Shown here in pieces: positions 1 through 12,433 of a stretch of DNA of 62,000 nt (position 1 is its first letter; each line of letters starts with the position of its first letter). Location of the stretch: NCBI GenBank assembly GCA_014529385.2, contig CM043945.1, positions 99,798,963-99,860,962 of the forward strand, read 5' to 3'. Origin of the DNA: Adiantum capillus-veneris. Taxonomy: Eukaryota > Streptophyta > Polypodiopsida > Polypodiales > Pteridaceae. A program made the position numbers and the translations under genes. The notes beneath the pieces were generated by a model that saw only the letters and a list, made by a program, of their open reading frames with translations, made no database searches and was not told the DNA's origin.

Positions 1-416
1 TCTCCAAGTGATGCATCTAAGAAACAATATGTGTTCTATAACCTTTTAGAATGGACAAGTGGTAGATCTAAAATTGAACAAAGATTCTATAAGTTGTTAA
101 AAATAGTCACTTATTGTGGATCCAGGATGTGATAAGTGGTCAAAAATGTTTGTGGTGGATTTAGAATACACTCACTTTGATAGAAGCCATTAAGGTTGGC
201 CAAGTGGTCGACCTTGGATGGATGGACAGTTCAACAACTATGATTGAATCTTTGATTGAGCTTCCATGATTTCTGGATTGGCCAAGTGGTGGATCTAAGT
301 TCAGTACTCGTCTTTAACAACATTTTTTGATTCAATATATAGGATGCACACCAACATTCAAAACTTCATTAGAACCACTTTGATTTTATTTAGGATGCAT
401 CCTTCGTTGCACAAAC
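1..416. repeat. Left direct repeat flanking the satellite
   Basis: This stretch aligns colinearly with 3961-4388, for example ATCTAAGAAA at 15 and 3975 and a shared block ending in TGCACAAA. The copies differ by scattered substitutions. The repeat also contains loose versions of the AAGTGGT core, so it probably derives from the same repeat family. The window begins inside it, so its true left end is unknown. Confidence 0.85.
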
Positions 417-3400
417 TATATATAATGATAAGATGGCGGATTTAGGATCTAGGATCTACTCATGCCCACAAACATTGTGTATAATTACAAGTGTTATGAT
501 GGTCAAGTATTGAATGCACCTAACTTTAAGACATGGTTAAAATGGCCAAGTGGTGGATCTAGGAGACACCAACAAGTGGATCCACAATTCAAGCCTTCGT
601 TATAAAGGTCAAGTGGTAGATCTTTGATGTATCTAGTTCCCAATTCTTAGTCTAAATGGCCAAGTTGTGGATCTAGGATCTACTCATTCCACAAACATTT
701 TAAGTGTTATGATGGCCAACTGTTGTTTGCACCTAACTTTAAGACATGGTTAGAATGGCCAAGTGTGCACATTTCAAGTCTTCATATAATGCCCAAGTGA
801 TGGATCGTCAATGCATCTAGTTCCCAATTCTTAGTCTAAATGGCCAAGTAGTGGATCTAGGATCTACTCATCCCACAAAAATTGTGTAAAATTACAAGTG
901 TTATGCTGGCCAAGTGCTGAATGTACCTAACTTAAAGACATGGTTAGAATGGCCAAGTGGTGTATCTAGGAGACACCAACAACTGGATCCACAATTCAAG
1001 CCTTTGCTATAATGGCCAAGTGGTGATTATTTGATGCACCTACTTCCCAATCCTCAGTCTAAATGGCCAAGTGGTGGAGCTAGGATCCACTCATCCCACA
1101 AACATTGTGTAAAACTACAAGTGTTATGATAGCCAAGTGCTGAATGCACCTAACTTTAAGACATTGTTAGAATGGCCAAGTGGTGGATCTAGGAGACACC
1201 AACAATTGGATCCACATTTCAAGACTTCGCTATAATGGCCAAGTGGTTGATCGTTAATGCATCTAATTCCTAATTCTAAGTCTAAATGGCAAAGTGGTGG
1301 ATCTAGGATCTACTCATCCCACAAAAATTTTGTAAAATTACAAGTGGTATAATGGCCAAGTGCTGAATGTACCTAGCTTTAATACATGGCTAGAATGGTC
1401 AAGTGGTGGATCTAGGAGACACTGAGGATTGGATCCACAATTCATGCCTTCGTTTTCATGGCCAGGTGGTGTATCTTTGATGCATCTAATTCCCAATTCT
1501 TAGTCTAAATGACCAAGTGGTGGATCTACGATCTACTCATCCCATAAACATTGTGTGGAATTACAAGTGTTATGATGGTCAAGTGCTAAATGCACCTAAC
1601 TTTAAGACATGGCTAGAATGGCCAAGTGGTGAATCTGGGAGACACCAAAAATTGGATCCACCATTCAAGCCTTCGTTATAATGGCCAAGTGGTGGATCTT
1701 TGATGTATCTAATTTCCAATTCTTAGTCTAAATAGCCAAGTGGTGGATCTAGAATCTACTCATCTCAGAAACATTGTGTAAAATTACAAGTGTTATGATG
1801 CCAAGTGTTGAATGCACCTAACTTTAAGATATGGTTAGAATGGCCAAGTGGTAGATCTAGGAGACATCAACATTTAGATCCACAATTCAAGCCTTTGATA
1901 TAATGGCCAAGTGGTGGATCTTTGACGCACCTACTTCCCAATTCTTAGTCTAAATGGCCAAGTTGTGGATCTAGGATCTACTCATTCCACAAACATTGTG
2001 TAAAATTACAAGTGTTATGATGGCCAAGTGTTGAATGCACCTAGCTTTAAGACATGGTTAGAATGGCCAAGTGGTGGATCGAGGAGACACCAACAATTGG
2101 ATTCACAATTCAAGTCTTTGCTATAATGGCCAAGTGCTGAATCTTTGATGTATCTAATTCCCAATTCTTAGTTTAAATGGTCAAGTGGTGGATCTATCAT
2201 CTACTCATCCCATAAACATTGTGTAAAATTACAAGTGTTATGATGGCCAAGTGCTAAATGCACCTAACTTTAAAACATGGCTAGAATGGCCAAGTGGTGG
2301 ATCTAGGAGACACCAACAATTGGATCCACAATTCAAGCCTTTGTTAGAATGGCCATGTGGTTGATCCTTGATGCATCTAATTTCCAACTCTTAGTCTAAA
2401 TAGCCAAGTGGTGGATCTAGTATCTACTCATCCCAGAAACATTGTCTTAAATTACAAGTGTTATGATGGCCAAGTGTTGATTTCCATGAACTCTAAGACA
2501 TGGTTATAATGGCCAAGTGGTGGATCTTTGATGCAACTACCTCCCAATTCTTAGTGTAAATGGCCAACTGTTGGATCTAGGATCTACTCATCCCACAAAC
2601 ATTGTGTATAATCACAAGTGTCATGATGGACAAGTTTTGATTTCACCTAACTTTAAGACATGGTTAGAATGTCCAAGTGGTGGATATTTGATGCACCTAC
2701 TTCCCAATTCTTAGTCTAAATGGCCAAGTGGTGGATCTATGAGCTAGTCGTCCGACAACCATTGTGTAAAATCACAAGTGTTGAACACACCTAACTTTAA
2801 GACATGGTTAGAATGACCAAGTGGTGGATTTAGGGGACATCAGAAATTGCATCCACAATTCAAGCCTTTGCTATAATCGCCAAGTGGTGGATCTTTGATG
2901 CAACTACTTTCCAATTCTTAGTCTAAATGGCCAAGTGGTGGATCTAGGATCTACTCATCCCACAAACATTGTGTAAAATTACAAGTGTTATGATGGCCAA
3001 GTGTTGAATGCACCTAACTTTAAGACATGGTTACATTGGCCAAGTGGTGGATCTAGGAGACACCAACAGTTGGATCCACATTTCAAAACTTTGCTATAAT
3101 GTCCAAGTGGTTGATCGTTGATGCATCTAATTCCCAATTCTAAGTCTAAATGGCCAAGTGGTGCATCTAGGATCTACTCATCCCACAAACATTTTGTAAA
3201 ATTACAAGTGGTATGATGGCCAAGTGGTGAATGCACCTAGCTTTAACACATGGCTAGAATGGCCAAGTGGTAGATCTAGGAGACACCAACAATTGGATCC
3301 ACAACACAAGCCTTCATTATAATGGACAAGTGGTGTATCTTTGATGTATATAGTTCCCAATTCTTAGTGTAAATGACCAAGTGGTGGATCTAGAATCTAC

Positions 3401-3960
3401 TCATCCCATAAACATTGTGTAAAATTAGAAGTGTTATGATGGCCAAGTGCTAAATGCACCTAACTTTAAGACATGGCTAGAATGGCCAAGTGGTGGATCT
3501 AGGAGACACCAAAAATTGGATCCACAATTCAAGCCTTCGTTATAATGGCCAAGTGCTAAATGCACCTAACTTTAAGACATGGCTAGAATGGCCAAGTGGT
3601 GGATCTAGGAGACACCAAAAATTGGATCCACAATTCAAGCCTTTGTTATAATGGCCAAGTGGTGGATCTTTGATGTATTTAATTCCCAATTCTTACTCTA
3701 AATAGCCAAGTAGTGCTACTCATCCCACAAACATTGTGTAAAATTACAAGTGTTATGATGGCCAAGTGTTGATTGCACCTAACTTTAAGGCATGGTTAGA
3801 ATGGCCAAGTGGTGGATCTTTGATGCACCTACTTCCCAATTCTTAGTCTAAATGGCCAAGTGGTGGATCTAGGATTTACTCATCCCACAAACATTGTGTA
3901 AAATCACAAGTGTTATGATGGCCAAGTGTTGATTGCACCTAGCTTTAAGACATGGTTAGA
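417..3960. repeat. Satellite with ~223-bp higher-order unit
   Basis: Every sub-repeat starts with a form of GGCCAAGTGGTGGATCT. Four sub-repeats of about 68, 42, 63 and 49 bp (A, B, C, D) make one unit. Successive A starts lie near 1061, 1284, 1507, 1730, 1952, 2175 and 2398, a step of 222-223 bp. Some units lost sub-repeat C (step 160, near 2398-2718) and one has B and C doubled (3371-3700, step 329). Such whole sub-repeat gains and losses point to unequal exchange. No reading frame is kept and I see no gene. Confidence 0.95.
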
Positions 3961-4388
3961 ATGGCTAACTGGTGGATCTAAGAAAAAATATGTGTTCTAT
4001 AACTTTTTAGAGTGGACAATTGGTAGATCTAAAATGCAACAAAGCTTCTATAAGTTGTTTAAAATATTCACTTATTGTGTATAAAGGATGTGATAAGTGG
4101 TGAAAAATATTTTTGGTGGATTTAGAATATACTCATTCTGATAGAATCCATTAAGGTTGGCCAAGTGGTGGACTTTGGATGGATGGACAATTCAACAACT
4201 ATGATTGAATCTTTGACTGAGCTAGTATCTACTCTTCCATGATTTCTAGATTGGCCAAGTGGTGGAACTAAGATGAGTACTAGTCTTCCACAACTTGTTT
4301 TGATTCAATATATAGGATGCACACCACCATTCAAAACTTCATTAGAACAACTCTCATTTTATTTAGGATGCATCCTTCATTGCACAAA
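3961..4388. repeat. Right direct repeat flanking the satellite
   Basis: This is the partner of 1-416 in the same orientation. After it the sequence becomes single copy in this window and runs into the FCP1-like reading frame. Confidence 0.85.
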
Positions 4389-4489
4389 TTGAGATAAAGT
4401 GATGATTATGTGGATTTCAATAATCATGTCAAAATATCTTGTTTGTTAATATGTCATTCTTTAGGAGTCTATTGTGTGATCTTTCATTG

Positions 4490-4501
4490 TTTTTTGCTTA
4501 G
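4490..4501 (+). other. Candidate 3' splice site upstream of FCP1-like exon
   Basis: A T-rich run, TTGTTTTTTGCTTAG, ends with AG at 4500-4501, and the FCP1-like frame is open from there to the ATG at 4555. The coding piece may therefore be an internal or last exon, with the satellite in an intron or just upstream. The sequence alone does not prove splicing. Confidence 0.35.
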
Positions 4502-4554
4502 ATCTAGGGATTGAGGGTGGGATAGATAAGGAATGCTTCATCCAGCAGCAAATA

Positions 4555-5601
4555 ATGAGAGCCTCTTTGCTACATCTTTCATCGAAGGAAGCCATGGATG
4601 AAAACTTTCAATGTATAAAACATGTGCAAGAAAGTGTTTTTGATGCAGCTACTTTAGTTTCATCAAATCCCAACAAATCTATGTTGACAGTAATATTGGA
4701 CTTGAATGGTCTACTATTGAAACAAAGTAAACAACCATCATCTATTCATGAATCTATTCAATATGATTCACAAAGGCATATTGTGTTACCGCCAAGGTGC
4801 ATCCACTTTTTAAAGACCATATTGAAGAGATTCAATGTTGGGATTTGGTCAACAGCTAGAGAAGCTAATGTTTACTAGATGTTGAGAGCACTTGAAAGCA
4901 CTACAGAGGAGATATTTCCATTTTATATAGTTTGGTCTCAAGAATCTTGCTATGTTCCCGAAGGCGTGCAATTTTTTAGACCAGACAATCCTCAAGTTCC
5001 AGCTATGTTTAAGCCATTGGCAAAAATATCTTCATGCTTTGAATGTGATCCACGCAGAACAATTCTTGTGGATGACTCTCCATACAAATGTTGTGTTTCA
5101 CCTACAAATAATTTCATATTTCCTTCAAAGTTTGATGAAGAAAATATGGTTGATAATGTTCTCATAGAAGAGTTGCTCCCATTATTGTTGCAACTTGACG
5201 AGAGCAAAGACGTGCGTGAGTTTATTGACTCTAATCGTTATGGACAAGCCCCAATATACAATGACAATGAATACAAAGGTCTCATGGACTATTGGAAAGA
5301 TCGAAACTCAAGATGGTCGGAAAAGGAGATAACCACAAATAAGCTACCAATGTTTGAGAAGCTGGGAGACCTTTTTGGCAAGCAGGAGGAGTCAACTAAT
5401 CCAAGAAGGAAAAAGGAGATTAGAAGGAACAAAATAGTAGAAATAATGGAAAAAGAAAAAACCAATATTGATATGATAAAGGGAGCACAATTAATATCCT
5501 TAGCAAGGAAGCTGGGTTGTGCCACACCGTCATTGAAGGCTGTAAGAGCTAAGGCTTTTATGAAGAGGCTACTAAATGAGCACAATCTTCTCAAACACTA
5601 A
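4555..5601 (+). pseudogene. FCP1/HAD-like phosphatase with in-frame TAG
   Basis: The FCP1-homology fold belongs to the HAD superfamily; members dephosphorylate proteins such as the RNA polymerase II tail, or are inactive relatives such as TIM50. Here the first motif reads ILDLNGLLL (residues ~47-55), with Asn where the classical DxDx(T/V) motif has the second Asp. GIWSTAREANVY matches the next conserved segment, and ILVDDSPYK (near 5062) is the typical distal motif. A lysine-rich C-terminal tail follows, ending at TAA 5599-5601. One TAG at 4876-4878 interrupts the frame and is followed at once by ATG, with no frameshift. It is either a pseudogene with a single lesion, a gene with an extra intron there, or a readthrough case. 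Without the TAG the protein would be about 348 aa from this ATG. Family assignment is firm; function is not. Confidence 0.75.
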
Positions 5602-5634
5602 GGGACTACTCACTAGAAATCATGTTGAATTTTC

Positions 5635-5640
5635 AATAAA
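5635..5640 (+). promoter_or_regulatory. AATAAA polyadenylation-type signal
   Basis: AATAAA lies 34 bp after the stop of the FCP1-like frame. The position suits a plant near-upstream element, so the locus may keep a real 3' end. Confidence 0.45.
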
Positions 5641-6189
5641 TACTTTTGTGAATGATATTTGTATTTTGATTTAGAACACTCATTTCATCATGGTTTCTTG
5701 CAGATTTCATCTAGATTATTCTTTGAAGGAGTATTTCATAGGGAGTTTGGACCATTTCATTCAGATGAAAGAAGAAACCTCTAAGAACAGCCACGGGCTA
5801 CTTTGCAAATTTTTGTGTCTTTGCGATCTAAAAATAATTCACACAAAGATTATTCTCTGTGTTTGAGTTTTTCTTGATATTGAACCATTGGTTTTTAAAC
5901 CAATTGTATCAATTGACTTAGAGAGCTTTGAAGTTTACTTATGTATTGACAAATTGCCCTACTTTTATAACCACATGGTTTTTTAGTATTGTGAAACCAA
6001 TTTAAGATTATTTTGGATGTCTATAGATCAAATGTTGAATTCCAAAACCATCAATTTTGTTTTAAGGTTTAAAAATGAATAGCAACTAGATGTTTCGTGT
6101 GTTTCTTTTCACAGCCAAAAGAAAGAAATATGTTGTTTTTAGATTGAGATAATTTATTTGAAAGATAAAATTCTTCTATTCAACCTTTT

Positions 6190-6882
6190 ATGGGGCCTCA
6201 TCGAAGCCATCAACCACCCCCCCCTACTCAGTTACTACTTACCTTGAAGCAACAACGGAGGGCTCTTATCTTAAATATAGAGGGTTTACTACTTCATTCA
6301 GTTGAAATGTGACACGGTGATATTGTTCCATCATGGGCCGAGCACATGCGAATTGTGCTTGACAAAGATGAAGTTTATCATGTGGTGCACCATGATGCTG
6401 AAGCTTTCTTGGACTTATGTTTTGATTATTTTGAACCTTGGATATGGAGTTGCTATAACCTAACCAAAGCTCAGCATATACTTGAGATGTGTTTTCCTAG
6501 GCATTGTTCAAAGTTCAGATGTTTATGAGCAATAAGCATTGTCAAAATCCAAATATCATGATTGGATAAAATAGTTTATTATAAGAATTTGACTTCGGTT
6601 TGGGAGATATTTGAGGATCTACATACTATCAACACATTAATTTTTTATGATACTCCATATAGAGTGATGTGGAATATGCCAGGAACTTATCTCATATTTC
6701 CAAAATTTTGGAGACAAACACCTGAACAACTTTAATGCTTCTTAGAAGGCACAATAGCTCCATGGTTAGTAGGATGGTTGTGTGCAAGAAACAAGAGGAG
6801 TTATACTTCCAATACAATTGTGAACAAGGTAGAGGATCCTGAGACAACTTATGTCATGAATGTGTACTTGTCAAGAAGATAG
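6190..6882 (+). pseudogene. Second, decayed FCP1-like copy
   Basis: An ATG at 6190 opens a frame whose product starts MGPHRSHQPPPPTQ. It then shows ALILNIEGLLL, the counterpart of the first HAD motif, with Asn-Ile-Glu in place of Asp-x-Asp, so the nucleophile is lost. Later come FEPWIWSCYN, matching the conserved IWS segment, and LIFYDTPYR near 6637-6663, matching the LVDDSPYK motif. All these pieces share one frame. It is broken by TGA at 6310-6312 and 6526-6528, a further TGA near 6562 and TAA at 6733-6735. It lies 590 bp after the first copy on the same strand, so a local tandem duplication is likely. I rate it a pseudogene. Confidence 0.7.
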
Positions 6883-8944
6883 TGTTGAGAGTCACATGTT
6901 GAAGTTGTTTGGCAAGAATGTAGTGACAGAGATATCAATTGTACACAAAACTAGATATCAATTAGAACTGGTTCATTGTAAATTGTTATTCAAGGTGAAT
7001 ATAAATTGTACATTTACCTTTCATCCAACCATTTATCACATTATTTTTTTCAACTTGAAGTGTACCCTATTGTAAGGGGACTTCTCTTCAATCTAATGTG
7101 TTTCACATGGAGTGCACCTTAACATTTGGGGGACTCTTTATCAATGGAGTGCATCCTTCTTATGGGTGCTCTTTTCCTTGTTGATTTGTGTGGAGAATTA
7201 TCTATATTGTGCTCATATCTTGTGTAAATGGATCCACTATAAATATTTAGACCTTCTTGTAACTTGGATGTTTCCACAAAGTTCACCCGAGTGAAAGGGA
7301 CTTCTTTATTAATGGAGTGAATTCTAATTTAAGGATAAAAATTTTTCTTTGTATTTTTAATTTGGAATGATATCACTATTTTTGTTTACAATGTATAAAT
7401 GTATTTAGTCAAGAGAACTCTTTTTGCTTCAAGACACAAGGACAACATGAACAATGTCCTTTTTTCTTCAAAACATGAGTATGACTTCTTATGTTGGGTG
7501 AATGGGTGGTAAATATTATTTTGTACTTAATATAAGTTGTATCAATATAAGACCTCTTTTTTTATACTCATTCAGCAGAAAAAATATTCATTGAACAATG
7601 TTGTTGTCATATTAGCATGGAGACTCATCCAAGAATATGCCATGTTGTTGTGATATTGGCATGGGAATTCATATGCATGTATTCATGCACAAATAAAAAA
7701 ATTCTTATCTAAATCAACCAGTTTTGAAAAATATGCATCATAATCCATTCATTTATAACATAATATCAAAATCACAACTCTTTATCATAAAATCCATTAT
7801 TGACATTAGTTTAATTCTTCTTCCTTAAGACTTGTGTTGTCCAAATATGTTTAATGATAAGAACAATGTAATAAACACAAGAGGTTTACCTTTATTATAG
7901 TTGCAAATAGATTGAAATTTTCTTTATAGCAACTGCTTTTTTCTTGTAAATACACATAGAATAGCATTGATACACGTAGCATGATTGATTAAATTGTTTA
8001 GAATGGCCAAGTGGTGGATTTAAAAACCCCTTTGTTATAAAATGTATAAAATTAGGATGACTTAACTTAAGTGTATCTGAATACCTAAATTTCTTATCCT
8101 CATGAACATGTTTGAAAGAATACATCTATGTGCATAAAGTGGCGTATCACATGGTATTCTAGAATGTAATATACGTGATCTTGACACTTCTTGATGTATC
8201 TCAAGAAATATCTAAAAAAGCAAAGTGGAAGCGATATCTTAAATAAAATTCATTTTTTTGTTTGTTGATGGTCGAATTGGCATTTAGAAATATATATAGG
8301 TACTCATTTTAACATATCACTTTGAGTGTAGCTTGGACAAGAAGTTGACTTTGTATTCCTCCATAGGTTAAGGGAACTTAGCTTGGACAAGTGGTGGGAT
8401 TTATATTTCTCAAAGGGAGCCTAGCTTAGATAAGTGCACCATGAAACCAACACTCTTATGATGCAACCAATCGTATGATACATGTTTTATGTATGCTTCA
8501 TGCCTCAAATGAAGAAATCCTAGATTAGTAGTGGAATTTTCTTGGATGAGGTTGAATGTCATAGAAAGGTAGGTTGTTTTCCTCAATTTGGGTCCTAGTT
8601 TGGACAAGTGGTGGACCTTGATTAAGTTTACGTACTCATCTTGAACTTAGATTGGATAAGTGGTGGGCCTTGAAACTTTACCTTTAGATAAATCATAGGT
8701 AGGAAAATAAAGCATACACAACGATAATAACTGGAATGAACTAGTATCTTAATGGTTCAATTGACTAAAGCCATGAAATTTCATGTCCAATTTTTTTTCT
8801 CAATGTGTAATCTACGTGCATAATTTGGAATGAGACCTTAACAAAATTGACGTCTTTGAAAAATATCTCATTACTTTATACATGATATGTTGAAAGTTGT
8901 CCAACCTAGGAATTGGGATTTTCCCACTTTACCTAATATAGTCT
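6883..8944. other. AT-rich spacer, no gene seen
   Basis: About 2 kb of AT-rich sequence with only short chance reading frames. Near 8003, 8334, 8382, 8604 and 8653 there are isolated GG(C/A)CAAGTGGTGG-like sequences, resembling monomers of the satellite at the window start. I see nothing else I can name. Confidence 0.6.
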
Positions 8945-10231
<1,287 letters not shown>

Positions 10232-11375
10232 TGTTAGGAGTTTTTTGGAGCAAGGGATTGCACATATGTACATATACATGCATGGTGCATCAAATAAAGA
10301 ATTGCCCATTTTTCCAGAGCCAGGTGGTTACGTGGGGCCCACATGTGTACAGGTAGGACAGCATGTACATAGTGCATCGATTTTCACTATCACCAGTACC
10401 AGTATGTTTTTTCTACAATAATGAGGAGTTTATAGCGCGTAAAAATTCTCAAGGAAGCTATCCGCGGGCCGAAGACATGAGGTAAGCAGGTGCGTCAGAT
10501 GGCATCTAGTGGCATCAGGAGGCTGAACGGGGTCAATATTTGCACGTGGATGAATACGGACACAAAGTGGTGTTTTCTTGTGAGAGTTATGCAGAAAGGT
10601 CATCATTAGGACCACTTTTTGGGGCCACTTCACATGGTTGCGGGATGCATTATTGGAAAAAGCTGAGTGCCAGGTGTGCGTATGGATGCAAAAAGGTGAC
10701 AACTATGCACTGCGAGGTCAGTTTTTGGCATGTTCGGGGTCCGTTTGAGGTCATCTAAAATTCCAAGGGTGCCCAACTAATAAAGATAAGTGCGGGAACT
10801 GAAAAAACTGAGAGAAGACCAGAAAAAACGTGGAGAAGAGAGGAGGAACAGCCGCAGGTGTGTTTTTGGGGTTTTTGGAGCCTGTTTTGGCCGTAAACTG
10901 CTCATCCGATGTCGGATTTGAGCACTTTGACATTGTAGAGTGGGGTTTTGGGCCGTTCGGGACGTGATGGCGCTGTACATTTTGTCAAATTCCTCCCTCT
11001 TTTTCTTCTATTTTGGCTTTGTAAGTTTCTGCTATGAATGAAGCTTCTTCTCCAATTTGTGATTGTATCTGACATATTTTACCCATATTGTGTGAGCTGT
11101 TTGCCCCATTGGTGTTGGCCCAAGTTCATTTGTATCTAATTATCAGAAGTTCTCCTCTTTTGAGCTGATTTTTTTGGGTGTGTGTGTGTGTGTGTCTTTG
11201 TGTGGAGTGGGCAAGTGGATACTCTCTCTCCTCTCACTCCAAAGGTGTGTTCCCTATCTCGGCCAAGTGTGTTGTGTAAGCCGAGTGGTTCCCCATCGTG
11301 TGTGTGTGTGTATCTTCCCAAGAGTGTTTGTCGGGTAGTTATAGAGGCACTGTGTGTGTTTTCATTCCGCTCACA
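10232..11375 (+). repeat. E1 5' LTR
   Basis: It is 1144 bp long and pairs with 34931-36071. The two are colinear up to CGCTCACA and differ by scattered substitutions, with several mismatches in the first 100 bp. The copies are clearly more diverged than the E2 LTRs, so E1 is the older insertion, which agrees with the nesting. Confidence 0.92.
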
Positions 11376-11381
11376 TTCTTT

Positions 11382-11399
11382 TGGCACCCCCACGGAGGA
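11382..11399 (+). other. Candidate E1 primer-binding site
   Basis: Six bases after the LTR end a segment starts TGGCACCCCCACGGAGG. The leading TGG fits the CCA end of a tRNA, but I cannot match it to a particular tRNA with confidence. Confidence 0.4.
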
Positions 11400-11441
11400 T
11401 CTTCTTCGAGTACCTTCTGCTTCGAGCTTCAAGCATCGAGA

Positions 11442-11520
11442 TACAGGTTACAGGTTACAGGTTACAGGTTACAGGGACAGGTACAGGTACAGGTACAGGT
11501 GATTCACACAGGTACAGGTA
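11442..11520. repeat. ACAGGTT/ACAGGT minisatellite
   Basis: Four copies of a 7-bp ACAGGTT-type unit grade into 6-bp ACAGGT units, with one more pair after a short gap. It lies in the E1 leader between the LTR and gag. Confidence 0.85.
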
Positions 11521-12433
11521 GCTGGAGTACAGTGGTATACTAGCAGTGATGTCACTTGCAGTTGTTGTGGGTATGCATCACTTGGCGCCTATTTGAGCGC
11601 ATTGTCTGTTGGATTGTACGTTACTTGTGAAAAATTCCATTGTACTCATTTGTGGAGCCATACTTGGTTGTATTTGGCAGTCCGAGCCATTTCAGAGACT
11701 TGGTCTGGAAGATAGTCATTTCTGAGACTTGACTATACGCGATTTGCATTAGCCTTCGTGTGAGGGTCGATAGCGTGAGGTTTTTATGGAGCTGGGGGAT
11801 TCTCAAATGTAGAGATCCTTTAGGTGATACAGGTAGCTGGAGCACCCTTTTTGTGACCTCGCCATAGGCTATGTACTAGTGAGTCCTACTTGATGCTCGG
11901 GTTCTATTGTTGACAGTTTATGCATACATATACAGTCTATATTTTGGGTTCCTACTACTCTATTTTTGGAGAAACTCTGCCAAAAATTTTCCAAGTTATG
12001 ATGGCTGGTTTTTTGGTCTTTTGAGCCATTTATGCTGTTATACTGCTGAAATTTTGGCAAAATCAGAGGTTAAGTCAGGTGTGCCTTCTTGGGAGCTTCA
12101 TGGTTGGCTATAATGGATGATCAAAATGGCCCTCAATTCACTCCATTTCATTTAACTCAAAGAATCCAGATAAATGTTCATGTGTCCAGGAAGATTTTTT
12201 TCCAGCAGCGCATAGTCTTTATGTTCGGGCCAAGAAGATTAAGACAGATACTGGAATGTCCTTTGCCTGTTGTAATTCCGATGATCAACTATGAAAACTC
12301 ATTTGATGTGCATGTGTTTGTCCTTATCTAAAGTTGAGCTCCATTGAAGTTTCTGGGAATTGAGTCAGTAAAAGTTTTGGATTCTTGCACGTGTGTTCAA
12401 AGGGGTTCTCAAAGCATTGAAACTTGGGTAGCC
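11521..12433 (+). other. E1 5' untranslated leader
   Basis: About 0.9 kb between the minisatellite and the gag ATG. It has only short frames, and I recognise no protein or RNA structure in it. Confidence 0.6.

Noticed and set aside
1-4390. CRISPR-like array
   Set aside because: The units are contiguous related repeats with no unique spacers, in a plant nuclear context.
12344-12433. TTG start for E1 gag
   Set aside because: ATG at 12434 in GCCATGG context directly precedes the recognisable Gag sequence.
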